A stretch of 25,074 nt of DNA from Calditrichia bacterium (GCA_030634505.1 DAOWAQ010000001.1:1-25074), one strand, 5' to 3'. Counted from the first letter of the stretch, positions 1 to 7,152 are shown. The notes: generated by a model not told the origin, from the sequence alone. Translations and numbers: made by a program.

Positions 1-101
1 AAACATAAAATACCCAAACAACCATCCACAGAAAAACACAAGATTGCCCATTCTATCTGCATATAATCAGAATAACTGCTGGCGAGGGATTTGGTGGTTG
101 G

Positions 102-722
102 ATGGTGGCACAAGAGACGGGGATATCTGCAAAAAAAATAATGTTTAACAGAATGTCTTTGGATGAAAAAAAGTTAGTGTTACACATGTTAGAATCCATG
201 AAAAATATTCCACTGTATTTTGATGAAAATGTTCTAAATGATGTTGATAAAATATGTACCAGCATTCGGAAAATGAAGTTAAAGTATGGGATAAGGGTGG
301 CATTGGTAGATTTTATTCAGGACATGAAGGGGGCTCATGATGAAGCGGGAGTAGCGGAAATTGGTAGAAAATTAAAAAATCTTGCAAAGGAATTAAAAAT
401 TCCGATAATAGCAATTAGCCAATTAAACAGGGATAAGAATAACCCAGAACCAAACAGATCAAGACTTCGGGGATCTGGACAATTAGAGGAAAAATCTGAT
501 ATTGTGATATTGTTATACAGGCCGGAAGAGTATAACAAATCATATTCAGAACCTTTTTCAACGATCCCGACAAATGGCACTGCGTTAGTCAAGATTGCCA
601 AGGGTAGAAATTATGGAACTGGTGGTTTTATACTCAGATTCAATTCAGAGACTACTAATTTTTGCGATTACAAAGGTGTGGATACAGATGAAGAAAACAC
701 AAAAGGGGATAATCCTTTTTGA
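102..722 (+). CDS. DnaB-like replicative helicase, C-terminal ATPase part (5'-truncated)
   Basis: The 206 residues resemble the second half of the RecA-like ATPase domain of DnaB helicases, which unwind DNA at the replication fork. Visible motifs are the Walker B strand VALVDFIQDM (Asp70), the ISQLNR sensor segment (Gln107), the RGSGQLEEKSDIVILLYR block, and an arginine-finger-like Arg140. The N-terminal domain and the Walker A GKT loop are missing. The frame is closed by a TAA at position 6, and the open stretch from 9 to 101 does not read like DnaB, so the missing part is not simply outside the window. ATG102 is the only ATG in frame and follows a GAGGGA 12 bases upstream. It may be a broken helicase, the 3' exon of an interrupted gene, or an assembly artefact. 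Family assignment is confident; activity on its own is unlikely. Confidence 0.75.
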   Translation: MVAQETGISAKKIMFNRMSLDEKKLVLHMLESMKNIPLYFDENVLNDVDKICTSIRKMKLKYGIRVALVDFIQDMKGAHDEAGVAEIGRKLKNLAKELKIPIIAISQLNRDKNNPEPNRSRLRGSGQLEEKSDIVILLYRPEEYNKSYSEPFSTIPTNGTALVKIAKGRNYGTGGFILRFNSETTNFCDYKGVDTDEENTKGDNPF

Positions 723-743
723 TTAAAATTATAAAAGATGAAA
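721..743 (+). repeat. gene-boundary direct repeat, copy 1
   Basis: GATTAAAATTATAAAAG followed by ATGAAA, at the junction of helicase and pentapeptide genes. It recurs at 1564-1585 with one A fewer. Confidence 0.75.
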
Positions 744-1577
744 GCGTATAAAGTATTTAACAGTGATTGGACATGTAGGGGTTTTAAATTTAAAGTTGGT
801 AAAACTTACGATTTAGGAACAAATCCCATAATGTGCGAGCGTGGTTTTCATGCTTGTCTAAAAGTACAAGATTGTTTTAATTATTATTGTTTTGATCCAG
901 AAAACAAAGTAGCAGAAGTTGAATTACGCGGAATTGTTTTGGGTGAAAAAGACAAAAAACAATGTGCTGAAAAAATAACAATTATTAAAGAACTTTCTTG
1001 GAACGAAATGCTTATTTTAGCTAACACTGGGCTGGGGTGTTCTGGACACAGTAATAGCGGACACAGTAATAGCGGACACAGGAATAGCGGACACAGGAAT
1101 AGCGGACACAGGAATAGCGGAGACAGTAATAGCGGACACAGTAATAGCGGACACAGGAATAGCGGAGACAGGAATAGCGGAGACAGGAATAGCGGACACA
1201 GGAATAGCGGAGACAGTAATAGCGGAGACTGGAATAGCGGAGACTGGAATAGCGGATTTTTTAATTCAATAAAACCCGACACAATTTTTGTGTTTAATAA
1301 ATTGTGTGATAGATTTAAATGGGAATCGGCAGAAAAACCAAATTTTATCAGAAATCTAATTTTAAATACATGGGTTTATTTTTTCGATATGACAGATGAT
1401 GAAAAAAAGGAAAACCCAAAGGCTTATGTTTGTGATGGATATTTAAAAACATTTAATTATAAACATGCATGGAAAGTAGCTTTTGTATCAGCCAACGAAG
1501 AAGATATTAAATTATTAAAATCTTTACCAAATTTCGACAGCAGTGTTTTTGAAGAAATAACAGGATTAAAATTATAA
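738..1577 (+). CDS. DUF7666-like / pentapeptide-repeat protein
   Basis: A three-part protein of 279 residues. Residues 1-100 resemble the N-terminal module often found on phage pentapeptide proteins (VFNSDWTCRGFKFKVGK, then CERGFHAC), which I associate with DUF7666. Residues 103-177 are fifteen five-residue repeats, G-[H/D]-[S/R/W]-N-S, the last being GFFNS. The C-terminal 100 residues (FFDMTDDEKKENPKAY and a DGYLKTFNYKHAWK segment) also look like the conserved tail of this family. Pentapeptide repeats generally fold as a right-handed beta-helix. The function in phages is unknown; DNA mimicry or gyrase binding is known for other pentapeptide proteins but nothing here proves it. The start is the first ATG after the helicase stop, 15 bases downstream. 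The repeat DNA is unusually regular compared with its neighbours. Confidence 0.8.
   Translation: MKAYKVFNSDWTCRGFKFKVGKTYDLGTNPIMCERGFHACLKVQDCFNYYCFDPENKVAEVELRGIVLGEKDKKQCAEKITIIKELSWNEMLILANTGLGCSGHSNSGHSNSGHRNSGHRNSGHRNSGDSNSGHSNSGHRNSGDRNSGDRNSGHRNSGDSNSGDWNSGDWNSGFFNSIKPDTIFVFNKLCDRFKWESAEKPNFIRNLILNTWVYFFDMTDDEKKENPKAYVCDGYLKTFNYKHAWKVAFVSANEEDIKLLKSLPNFDSSVFEEITGLKL
1044..1268 (+). repeat. 15-bp in-frame tandem repeat, 15 units
   Basis: Fifteen head-to-tail copies of a 15-base unit of the form GGACACAGGAATAGC encode the pentapeptide repeats. Most units differ only at CAC versus GAC (His or Asp) and at AGT, AGG or TGG (Ser, Arg or Trp). The final unit is diverged. Because the unit is a multiple of three, gain or loss of copies keeps the reading frame. 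Confidence 0.95.
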
Positions 1578-1585
1578 AGATGAAA
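1564..1585 (+). repeat. gene-boundary direct repeat, copy 2
   Basis: GATTAAAATTATAAAG then ATGAAA, at the junction of the pentapeptide and methyltransferase genes. A shorter match, GATTAAAATTAT, precedes the homing endonuclease ATG at 4650-4661. Confidence 0.75.
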
Positions 1586-2260
1586 TTATACAAATTCAAT
1601 GGTTTAATGTGTAGGCCGGGAACAAATGATTACAAAACTGTGGCCGATGTTTTTGCCGGTAAATACAATCATGGTGGCCTACCTTTTGCAGTAGAGAAAG
1701 ATGAACGGTGGCTTGATGGTGGGGCCCACATTGGTGCATTTTCTGCACATTGCCTTCGCCGGGGTGCAACTCCCACAGCAGTTGAACCTAGTATTGATAA
1801 TTTTGAAATACTCCGGGCCAATATGCCGGGGCGTGTTAAAATAATTCATGGTTCGCTTGGTGTAAATGACGGGAATTGTGTATTATATAAAACACCATTC
1901 AAAGAATGTACTGAATTTACAACAGCGAAAACAGATGGCAATATGCCTACTGAAAGGGTTAGGGTTTATTCTATAAACAATCTTATCGAATCAAGTTTAA
2001 TCGATTGTGTTAAATTAAGTATATGTGGAAAGGAATCAGATATATTAGATTCAGCTTATTTAGGAGAGTTAAAAAAACTTGTTATTGAATACGATTTTAC
2101 TAAAAGCCGATCTATTAGTGATTTTCAAGATCGAATTAGATTTTTAAAGGCAATATTCGATGTTATATATATTTCTGAGAATGTTATTTATGCGTTAGAG
2201 AATCCAGAAGGACACTGGAAATTACTAATGAAGTCAAATATTTATTGTTTAAATTATTGA
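1580..2260 (+). CDS. FkbM-type SAM-dependent methyltransferase
   Basis: A 226-residue protein with a Rossmann-type S-adenosylmethionine site: RWLDGGAHIGAFSAHCLRRG (Asp46-Gly52, motif I), followed by AVEPSIDNFEILRANM, where Glu69 would contact the ribose of SAM. VKLSICGKESDIL, around residue 150, aligns in position with the IKIDVEGAE segment typical of FkbM (Methyltransf_21) enzymes, although the usual acidic residue is replaced. Family members O-methylate sugars or other small molecules; in a phage this could modify a host glycan or a phage component. It starts 2 bases after the preceding stop, so it is probably translated with that gene. The substrate cannot be read from sequence. Confidence 0.75.
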   Translation: MKLYKFNGLMCRPGTNDYKTVADVFAGKYNHGGLPFAVEKDERWLDGGAHIGAFSAHCLRRGATPTAVEPSIDNFEILRANMPGRVKIIHGSLGVNDGNCVLYKTPFKECTEFTTAKTDGNMPTERVRVYSINNLIESSLIDCVKLSICGKESDILDSAYLGELKKLVIEYDFTKSRSISDFQDRIRFLKAIFDVIYISENVIYALENPEGHWKLLMKSNIYCLNY

Positions 2261-2262
2261 TC

Positions 2263-2742
2263 ATGGAAGCAAAAGAATTAAGAATTGGAAATTTAGTTAA
2301 TATAACTGAAAAAACAAAAGAAGATCTTTGGGATAATTGTGAACTTTCCACAAATGAAATATCATTTGATGTTTCCCGTATCGAAGAAACAGAATTGATG
2401 CTGTATATTGAGAAAGAGGAAATTGAATTTTATTGTAAAGAAATATTGCCTATTTCATTAACAGAAGAATGGTTAATTAATTTGGGGTTTAAAAAAGATG
2501 ACATAAAAGAATTTTATTATATAGATTGTAATGAGTATAAAATGGAAGTTGTAGTAAACGCCTTTTCTGGTTCAATGACTAATAATCCAAGTTGGTTTGT
2601 TAGTATCAATCCCGGATATGGAAGTCAATCTGTTACCCTTGTTAAAAAAGACGTTCACCAACTTCAAAACCTATACTTTGCTTTAACTGGAAAAGAACTT
2701 GAATTTAGAAATATAAAATGCCAAGACAAAAAAAGAAATTAG
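2263..2742 (+). CDS. conserved Bacteroidota phage protein, MEAKELRIGN type
   Basis: An acidic 159-residue protein. I start it at ATG2263 because MEAKELRIGNLV is a recurrent N-terminus in small proteins of Bacteroidota and their phages; an earlier in-frame ATG at 2245 would only add six residues overlapping the methyltransferase gene. The C-terminal region (VKKDVHQLQNLYFALTGKEL) also matches the usual end of these proteins. No enzymatic motif, membrane segment or cysteine cluster is visible. The function is unknown. Its 3' end overlaps the next gene by 25 bases, which suggests coupled translation. Confidence 0.75.
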   Translation: MEAKELRIGNLVNITEKTKEDLWDNCELSTNEISFDVSRIEETELMLYIEKEEIEFYCKEILPISLTEEWLINLGFKKDDIKEFYYIDCNEYKMEVVVNAFSGSMTNNPSWFVSINPGYGSQSVTLVKKDVHQLQNLYFALTGKELEFRNIKCQDKKRN

Positions 2743-2990
2743 GACAAGAACCTGCATTTCCAAGAACAGAGGCAGATTTATTTGGAGGTGGATTTTGCGA
2801 AGGACAAACAGGAATGTCAAAACGATTTTATGCTGCATGTGCAGCAATGCAGGGGGTATTATCCGATGAAACTGCTATGTTGCAATTAATTAAATTTGCC
2901 AGAGAACGGGGGCGCAATGAAGGACGGAAATTTATTATAGAAGCCGCTTACGCACTCGCAGATGAACTTTTAAGACAAGAACTATTATGA
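2718..2990 (+). CDS. small conserved phage protein of unknown function
   Basis: A 90-residue protein beginning with a basic stretch (MPRQKKK). It contains GMSKRFYAACAAMQG followed by an alanine-rich helical C-terminus (AAYALADELLRQ). The GMS-x-R-x-Y-x-A-AMQG pattern recurs in small phage proteins usually found among accessory genes, but none I know has an assigned role. It overlaps the previous gene by 25 bases and the next by 4 bases (ATGA), so all three are probably read from one message. Confidence 0.65.
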   Translation: MPRQKKKLGQEPAFPRTEADLFGGGFCEGQTGMSKRFYAACAAMQGVLSDETAMLQLIKFARERGRNEGRKFIIEAAYALADELLRQELL

Positions 2991-3253
2991 AACAAAAGGC
3001 CAATCCAACATGTGAGCAAATAGGGTGCAACAATAAAGCAACACATAAGATTATGCTCGAATTGCGATCCCTCCCTAATACTCCTCCTGTTAAATCGAGG
3101 ACGTTATTTGTGTGCGATAATCATTGCGATGTTCAATTTAATGATATTGTAAGCAGTCAAATGTTTTGGATGGAAATTTGCACATATTTTAAACGGTTAA
3201 AATTGGCTATACCTGTTAAAAAATATTCTACAATAACAATTAAGAAAAAATAA
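2987..3253 (+). CDS. small cysteine-rich protein, possible zinc binder
   Basis: An 88-residue protein with CEQIGCNNKATH near the N-terminus and FVCDNHCDVQF in the middle. The pairs of Cys and His residues are spaced as a plausible zinc knuckle. The C-terminus is basic (VKKYSTITIKKK). The start overlaps the upstream stop by 4 bases. No further function can be assigned. Confidence 0.6.
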   Translation: MKQKANPTCEQIGCNNKATHKIMLELRSLPNTPPVKSRTLFVCDNHCDVQFNDIVSSQMFWMEICTYFKRLKLAIPVKKYSTITIKKK

Positions 3254-3255
3254 TC

Positions 3256-3399
3256 ATGAAAAAAACAGTAAGAAAACCATTCCCCTCCCCTAGAAAAACA
3301 AGAGAACCAAGCCTTGGTGCATTATACGCTATTTTAATTACGGCTATAGCATTTGGATTTTGCATTGCATGGATATGTAACAAGTATCAAATATTTTAA
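3256..3399 (+). CDS. small single-pass membrane protein (47 aa)
   Basis: A short ORF that begins 2 bases after the preceding stop and fills an otherwise empty gap. The N-terminal 20 residues are strongly basic and proline-rich (KKTVRKPFPSPRKTR). They are followed by one hydrophobic segment of about 22 residues (ALYAILITAIAFGFCIAWI) and a short NKYQIF tail. By the positive-inside rule the N-terminus would be cytoplasmic. It stands directly before a secreted protein and another membrane protein, so it may belong to an envelope-directed group. Its function is unknown. Confidence 0.55.
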   Translation: MKKTVRKPFPSPRKTREPSLGALYAILITAIAFGFCIAWICNKYQIF

Positions 3400-3410
3400 T
3401 TAAATAATTT

Positions 3411-3830
3411 ATGAAAAAAGTAATTTTATTTCTTATGCTAATTGCAATAGTTGTAGTTAATGTAAGCGCACAGTCAGCGAAACAGGACACATTAAAAGGA
3501 CAGGAATTAGAGGTTTTTACCGATGCACTACGGGCACAAGTTGAATTTGTAGCAGAACGGGATCGAATCCAAAAAGAATATGAATTACTTGTTGAAGATT
3601 TTACCGGAAGTGATTCTATTCTAGTACATGAATTTAATAAAACGAAAGTATTTTATTATTTCATCGCAATGGAAAAAATAAAAAGAAATTCGTATGATGA
3701 TTCTGGGGATACCCTGATAATAAGAGAGGTATATAAAGAAAAAGATCCCGTACTGAAAGAAAATATCCGCGATTATAACATCTGGATATTAAAAATGAAG
3801 ACCAAATATTTAACAAATAAAACACCATGA
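3411..3830 (+). CDS. secreted/periplasmic protein with signal peptide
   Basis: A 139-residue protein with a classical signal peptide: MKK, a hydrophobic core (VILFLMLIAIVVV) and a cleavage site NVSAQ, probably cut before Gln, a habit of Bacteroidota exported proteins. The mature part is charged and helical (VEFVAERDRIQKEYELLVEDF), without recognisable domain motifs. It overlaps the next gene by 4 bases (ATGA). A role in lysis or in changing the host envelope would fit the context but is inference only. Confidence 0.65.
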   Translation: MKKVILFLMLIAIVVVNVSAQSAKQDTLKGQELEVFTDALRAQVEFVAERDRIQKEYELLVEDFTGSDSILVHEFNKTKVFYYFIAMEKIKRNSYDDSGDTLIIREVYKEKDPVLKENIRDYNIWILKMKTKYLTNKTP

Positions 3831-4426
3831 AAAAAAGAACAGGAATAGCACTTATAATTTGGAGAATAATATTCTCTTTGGTTGTATTGGTTTTATGTTA
3901 CAATCAATACAGTATTTACAGGCACGTGGAAAGTCATTGTGAAATGCTCCAGGTTTTATCGTATGTAATTTTTCAACAGGGCCTGGAAATACAGCCTGAT
4001 TCGACTGATTACAACGAATTTCAACTAATTAATTATTCAAAAGAAAAATCTAATTGTTCATTCATATTAAAATATGAAAACCAGGTAATAGCAAAAGGGG
4101 TTAATGTTGATTTTGATTTTCAAGTCACAGACAGCACTAATCTTTATTATCGCGGGAATGAGGATTCTGATTTAAAACCAATGCTTACAGAGAATTCACC
4201 CGATTGTATTGTTTCCTTCCATGTAGATAAACATTATTGGAAATTAATAGAAAATTTGTTTACACTTGTGGATAAACCCTTATATTTCTACATAGAAACG
4301 GAATTATATTACCCCAATGTTGATTTCTGTTTAATTGGCAAGGGTTATTTAATTGAATATTATCGGGGAATTTGTACTTTAGAGGTGTTAAGCGGGGATG
4401 TGTTTACGGAAATAACGGAGGAATAA
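3827..4426 (+). CDS. membrane-anchored protein of unknown function
   Basis: A 199-residue protein with one N-terminal transmembrane segment (about residues 6-25, ALIIWRIIFSLVVLVLCY) after a KKR cap, and then a soluble, probably periplasmic domain rich in beta-type segments. The domain has no motif I recognise. It is translationally coupled to the signal-peptide protein upstream through an ATGA overlap, so the two may act together at the envelope. Confidence 0.6.
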   Translation: MKKRTGIALIIWRIIFSLVVLVLCYNQYSIYRHVESHCEMLQVLSYVIFQQGLEIQPDSTDYNEFQLINYSKEKSNCSFILKYENQVIAKGVNVDFDFQVTDSTNLYYRGNEDSDLKPMLTENSPDCIVSFHVDKHYWKLIENLFTLVDKPLYFYIETELYYPNVDFCLIGKGYLIEYYRGICTLEVLSGDVFTEITEE

Positions 4427-4427
4427 A

Positions 4428-4655
4428 ATGGCACGTTTAAATCACAAATGGGTAAAAGACAAGGATTTTAAGATTGCAAAATATTCATCAACATTTGCAA
4501 AATATACTTGCTCCCGTTGTGGTTGTGTTAAGCATAGCAATTCTTATAAAAGAGAAGATGGAGGCAGGAGATATGAAGATCATTTTACAAGGGATGGCAG
4601 AAGTTTTGGTTACAACCCGGAATGTATAGATTGGGACGACAACACTTTAGATTAA
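4428..4655 (+). CDS. small zinc-ribbon-like protein
   Basis: A 75-residue basic protein with YTCSRCGCVKHSN, a Cys-X2-Cys-X-Cys knuckle, and a further Cys in NPECIDWDD near the end. It is preceded by an ACGGAGGA Shine-Dalgarno-like sequence eight or so bases before the ATG, which is uncommon in this window. Such single-knuckle proteins are frequent in phage accessory regions. No specific function can be assigned. Confidence 0.6.
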   Translation: MARLNHKWVKDKDFKIAKYSSTFAKYTCSRCGCVKHSNSYKREDGGRRYEDHFTRDGRSFGYNPECIDWDDNTLD

Positions 4656-4662
4656 AATTATC

Positions 4663-5271
4663 ATGGGATTAAACAAATCAAAAGGGAATTGCTGTATTTA
4701 TAGCATATATTCAAAATCAAATAAAAAGACGTATATCGGCTCAACAAATGATTATAATAAAAGAAAAAGACGCCATATATCAGATCTAAAACTAAACAGA
4801 CATCATTCAATATTACTTCAAAGACACTTTAATAAATATGGAATTGATGATATATCATTTGAATTATTAGAATATGTTAAAGAAGAAAAGGATTTAATCA
4901 CCATAGAACAAAAGTATATTGATAAGTATAATCCTTCATTTAATATCCTAACTGTAGCAGGAAGTCCCCTTGGACGAATATGCTCTGATGAAACAAAAGA
5001 AAAGCTGAGAAAAATAAATCTTGGGAAAAAATTATCAAAAGATACAAAAAGAAAAATGTCAAAAAGCAGAATGGGTAAAAAACGGAAACCATTTACAAAA
5101 GAGACATTAAAAAGAATGTCCGAAAGCAGATCAAAAAGAAAAATAATCAACACAAACACAGGTGCTATATATGAAGGATACAATAATGTTCCCATTGATA
5201 TGAAAACATCAACATTAAGGGCACAATTAATTGGTCAAAATTCAAACAAGACCATATATAAACTAGTATAA
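4663..5271 (+). CDS. GIY-YIG homing endonuclease with NUMOD DNA-binding motifs
   Basis: A free-standing 202-residue nuclease. The catalytic GIY-YIG module lies at residues 10-95: SIY (14-16) and TYIG (23-26), then Arg35/Arg37, catalytic Glu82 in TIEQKYIDKYNPSFN, and Asn94. Residues 107-155 hold tandem NUMOD3-type helices (SDETKEKLRKINLGKKLS and relatives). The C-terminus (IINTNTGAIYEGYNN) resembles a NUMOD1 module. These bind the target site, and the nuclease domain cuts there to spread the gene. The first residues, MGLNKSKGN, nearly repeat the start of the next gene, so it probably inserted into the 5' end of that gene and took over its initiation region. Confidence 0.9.
   Translation: MGLNKSKGNCCIYSIYSKSNKKTYIGSTNDYNKRKRRHISDLKLNRHHSILLQRHFNKYGIDDISFELLEYVKEEKDLITIEQKYIDKYNPSFNILTVAGSPLGRICSDETKEKLRKINLGKKLSKDTKRKMSKSRMGKKRKPFTKETLKRMSESRSKRKIINTNTGAIYEGYNNVPIDMKTSTLRAQLIGQNSNKTIYKLV
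4669..4689 (+). repeat. seven-codon LNKSKGN repeat, copy 1 (endonuclease N-terminus)
   Basis: These codons spell LNKSKGN, identical at the protein level to 5290-5310 in the downstream gene. The DNA matches at 16 of 21 bases and all five differences are synonymous. This is the probable footprint of the endonuclease gene entering the radical SAM gene. Confidence 0.75.
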
Positions 5272-5286
5272 AATTCAAAATCCAAT

Positions 5287-5946
5287 ATGCTGAATAAATC
5301 CAAAGGAAATATGTACGAGTTTATAACTCACACATGGAACACCGTTAAAGGCAAATGCCCACATGATTGTTCTTATTGTTATATGAAACGTTGGGGAAAA
5401 TTAAACCCCGTTAGATTTGATAAAAAAGAGCTTAAAGAATTCGATAGAGATATTAAAAAATACGGAAATGATAATTTTATTTTCGTTGGTTCTAGTTGCG
5501 ATATGTTTGCTCCTGACATTCCCCATGAATGGATACTTGAAACTTTACACAAATGTTTTGCTGCTGATAATGATTATTTTTTCCAAAGCAAAAATCCATT
5601 TCGGTTTCGCGATTTTGAATTTCCAAAGAAAAGTTCATTTTGCACGACAATAGAAACCAATAGATTTTACATGGACATAATGGGGAATACACCCGAACCA
5701 CACGAAAGGGCTTTTTCTTTACCATTCAATAATTATATAACAATTGAACCTGTAATGGATTTTGATTTAGAAGAAATGATTATTTTGATTAAATTGTCTT
5801 CTCCTAAACAGGTAAATATCGGTGCTGACACTGGCAAAAATGGATTACCCGAACCCAGCAAAGAAAAGATAATATCCTTAATCGAGGGGTTAAATGAATT
5901 TACCATTGTGCATAAAAAGTCAAATTTAAAACGTCTCTTAAAATGA
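5287..5946 (+). CDS. Gp37/Gp68-type phage radical SAM protein
   Basis: A 219-residue protein of the phage Gp37/Gp68 family (DUF5131-like). It carries the radical SAM cluster CPHDCSYC (Cys24, Cys28, Cys31; CX3CX2C) just after the characteristic FITHTWNTVKGK. Further family blocks are FVGSSCDMFAP, FFQSKNPFRFRDF and ITIEPVMDFD. It should bind a 4Fe-4S cluster and cleave S-adenosylmethionine; the substrate is unknown for the whole family. The usual N-terminus (M-N-K-S/T-K-G-N-M-Y) is intact, so the gene was preserved when the endonuclease landed upstream. Its ATGA overlaps the next radical SAM gene, indicating coupled expression. Confidence 0.85.
   Translation: MLNKSKGNMYEFITHTWNTVKGKCPHDCSYCYMKRWGKLNPVRFDKKELKEFDRDIKKYGNDNFIFVGSSCDMFAPDIPHEWILETLHKCFAADNDYFFQSKNPFRFRDFEFPKKSSFCTTIETNRFYMDIMGNTPEPHERAFSLPFNNYITIEPVMDFDLEEMIILIKLSSPKQVNIGADTGKNGLPEPSKEKIISLIEGLNEFTIVHKKSNLKRLLK
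5290..5310 (+). repeat. seven-codon LNKSKGN repeat, copy 2 (radical SAM N-terminus)
   Basis: This is the partner of 4669-4689. In the Gp37/Gp68 family the NKSKGN segment is native, so this copy is the original and the one in the endonuclease gene is the borrowed one. That is an inference from family knowledge. Confidence 0.75.
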
Positions 5947-7076
5947 GCAACACAGAAAACACCAATCAGTTTAATAAAATGAAAATAGGTTTAATAGATG
6001 CGGATTTAATAGGGCAAAAACAACATAATTTCCCGAATTTAGCATTAATGAAAATTTCGGGATATTTTAAAAATAATGGATATGAAACCGAATTAATTCA
6101 TTATGATGAAATAAATCCAAATTGTTTATTTCAAAAATATTTTGATAAAGTATTTATTTCAAAGGTTTTCACAAATACTAAAATTCCTGAAAATATTTTA
6201 AAATTAGATTTTGTTGAATTTGGGGGAACTGGTTTTTTTTATGATAAGTCTCCAAATTTACCAGATGAAATAGAACATCATTTCCCGGATTATAATCTAT
6301 ATAATAATTGGATTAAAGAAAAAATAAGGAAAGGGAAAAAAGAAGATTATTTTAAATATTATACTGATTTTTCTATTGGGTTTACAACTCGTGGATGCTT
6401 CAGACAATGTGAATTTTGTGTAAATAGAAATGAAAAAAAAGTATATCCACACAGTCCGTTATCTGAATTTATAGATAAAAATAGAAAGAAAATATGTTTA
6501 CTTGATGATAATATTTTGGGTTGTGGAAAATATTGGGAACAAATTTTTAAAGAATTACAAGCGACAAAAAAACCATTTCAATATAAGCAAGGGATGGATA
6601 TACGTATTTTATCAGAAAAAAAAGCTAAAATTTTAGCAGAATCTAAATACGAAGGTGATTATATTTTTGCTTTTGATAATATTAAGGATAAGAATTTAAT
6701 TGAAAAAAAATTGCAACTATTCAAAAAATATATGCCCACTACAGTACCTAAATTATATGTTTTTTGTGCATTTGATAGGAACAATATTTGGAATGATCAA
6801 TTTTGGTATAATGATTTGATTGATATTTTTGAAAGATTAAAATTATTAATGCAATATAAATCATTGCCATATTTAATGAGATTTGAAAAATGGGATAAAA
6901 ATAATTTTAAATTTATTTATACATTATTAAGCAGTTGGTGTAATTGTCCGGCAATTTTCAAAAAAATGTCATTTAGACAACATTGTGGAAACAATAAATA
7001 TATTATAAGATTTGAAAAACAATATCCAGAAATAGCATTAAAATATTTTGATATGAAATTTGGTGAAATATATTAA
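5943..7076 (+). CDS. radical SAM protein with B12-binding-like N-terminus
   Basis: A 377-residue protein. Residues 13-75 (MKIGLIDADLIGQ, then PNLALMKISGYFKNNGYE) look like the Rossmann-type N-terminal domain of cobalamin-dependent radical SAM enzymes, but no clear DxHxxG cobalamin motif is present. The radical SAM cluster is GCFRQCEFC (Cys152, Cys156, Cys159; CX3CX2C). It is followed by LLDDNILG, a strand typical of the TIM-barrel. The C-terminus has more cysteines (SSWCNCPAIF) that could hold a second cluster. ATG5943 overlaps the upstream stop; an internal ATG5979 starts nearer the conserved region. The substrate is unknown. The gene is richer in A+T than its neighbours. Confidence 0.8.
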   Translation: MSNTENTNQFNKMKIGLIDADLIGQKQHNFPNLALMKISGYFKNNGYETELIHYDEINPNCLFQKYFDKVFISKVFTNTKIPENILKLDFVEFGGTGFFYDKSPNLPDEIEHHFPDYNLYNNWIKEKIRKGKKEDYFKYYTDFSIGFTTRGCFRQCEFCVNRNEKKVYPHSPLSEFIDKNRKKICLLDDNILGCGKYWEQIFKELQATKKPFQYKQGMDIRILSEKKAKILAESKYEGDYIFAFDNIKDKNLIEKKLQLFKKYMPTTVPKLYVFCAFDRNNIWNDQFWYNDLIDIFERLKLLMQYKSLPYLMRFEKWDKNNFKFIYTLLSSWCNCPAIFKKMSFRQHCGNNKYIIRFEKQYPEIALKYFDMKFGEIY

Positions 7077-7106
7077 TATTTTAAAAACATAAAAACCAAT
7101 AAAGAA

Positions 7107-7124
7107 AGGAGGCAATCCATGTAG
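7107..7124 (+). promoter_or_regulatory. Shine-Dalgarno plus start-stop (ATG TAG) element
   Basis: A perfect AGGAGG (7107-7112) stands six bases before ATG TAG (7119-7124), an initiation codon immediately followed by a stop. The terminator hairpin at 7153 begins 28 bases further on. It could be a minimal leader that holds a ribosome, or the relic of a deleted gene. Strong Shine-Dalgarno sites are rare in this window. Confidence 0.35.
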
Positions 7125-7152
7125 ATATACATAAGGCGAAAAGACTAGGAAG

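Noticed and set aside
1044..1268. Short regular repeats resembling a CRISPR array
   Set aside because: The units are contiguous 15-mers without spacers and encode protein repeats.
884..1282. Long minus-strand open frames across the pentapeptide gene, reading as Leu/Pro/Ser repeats
   Set aside because: They are by-products of the 15-bp tandem repeat, which stays open in several frames. The plus-strand product has conserved ends on both sides of the repeat.
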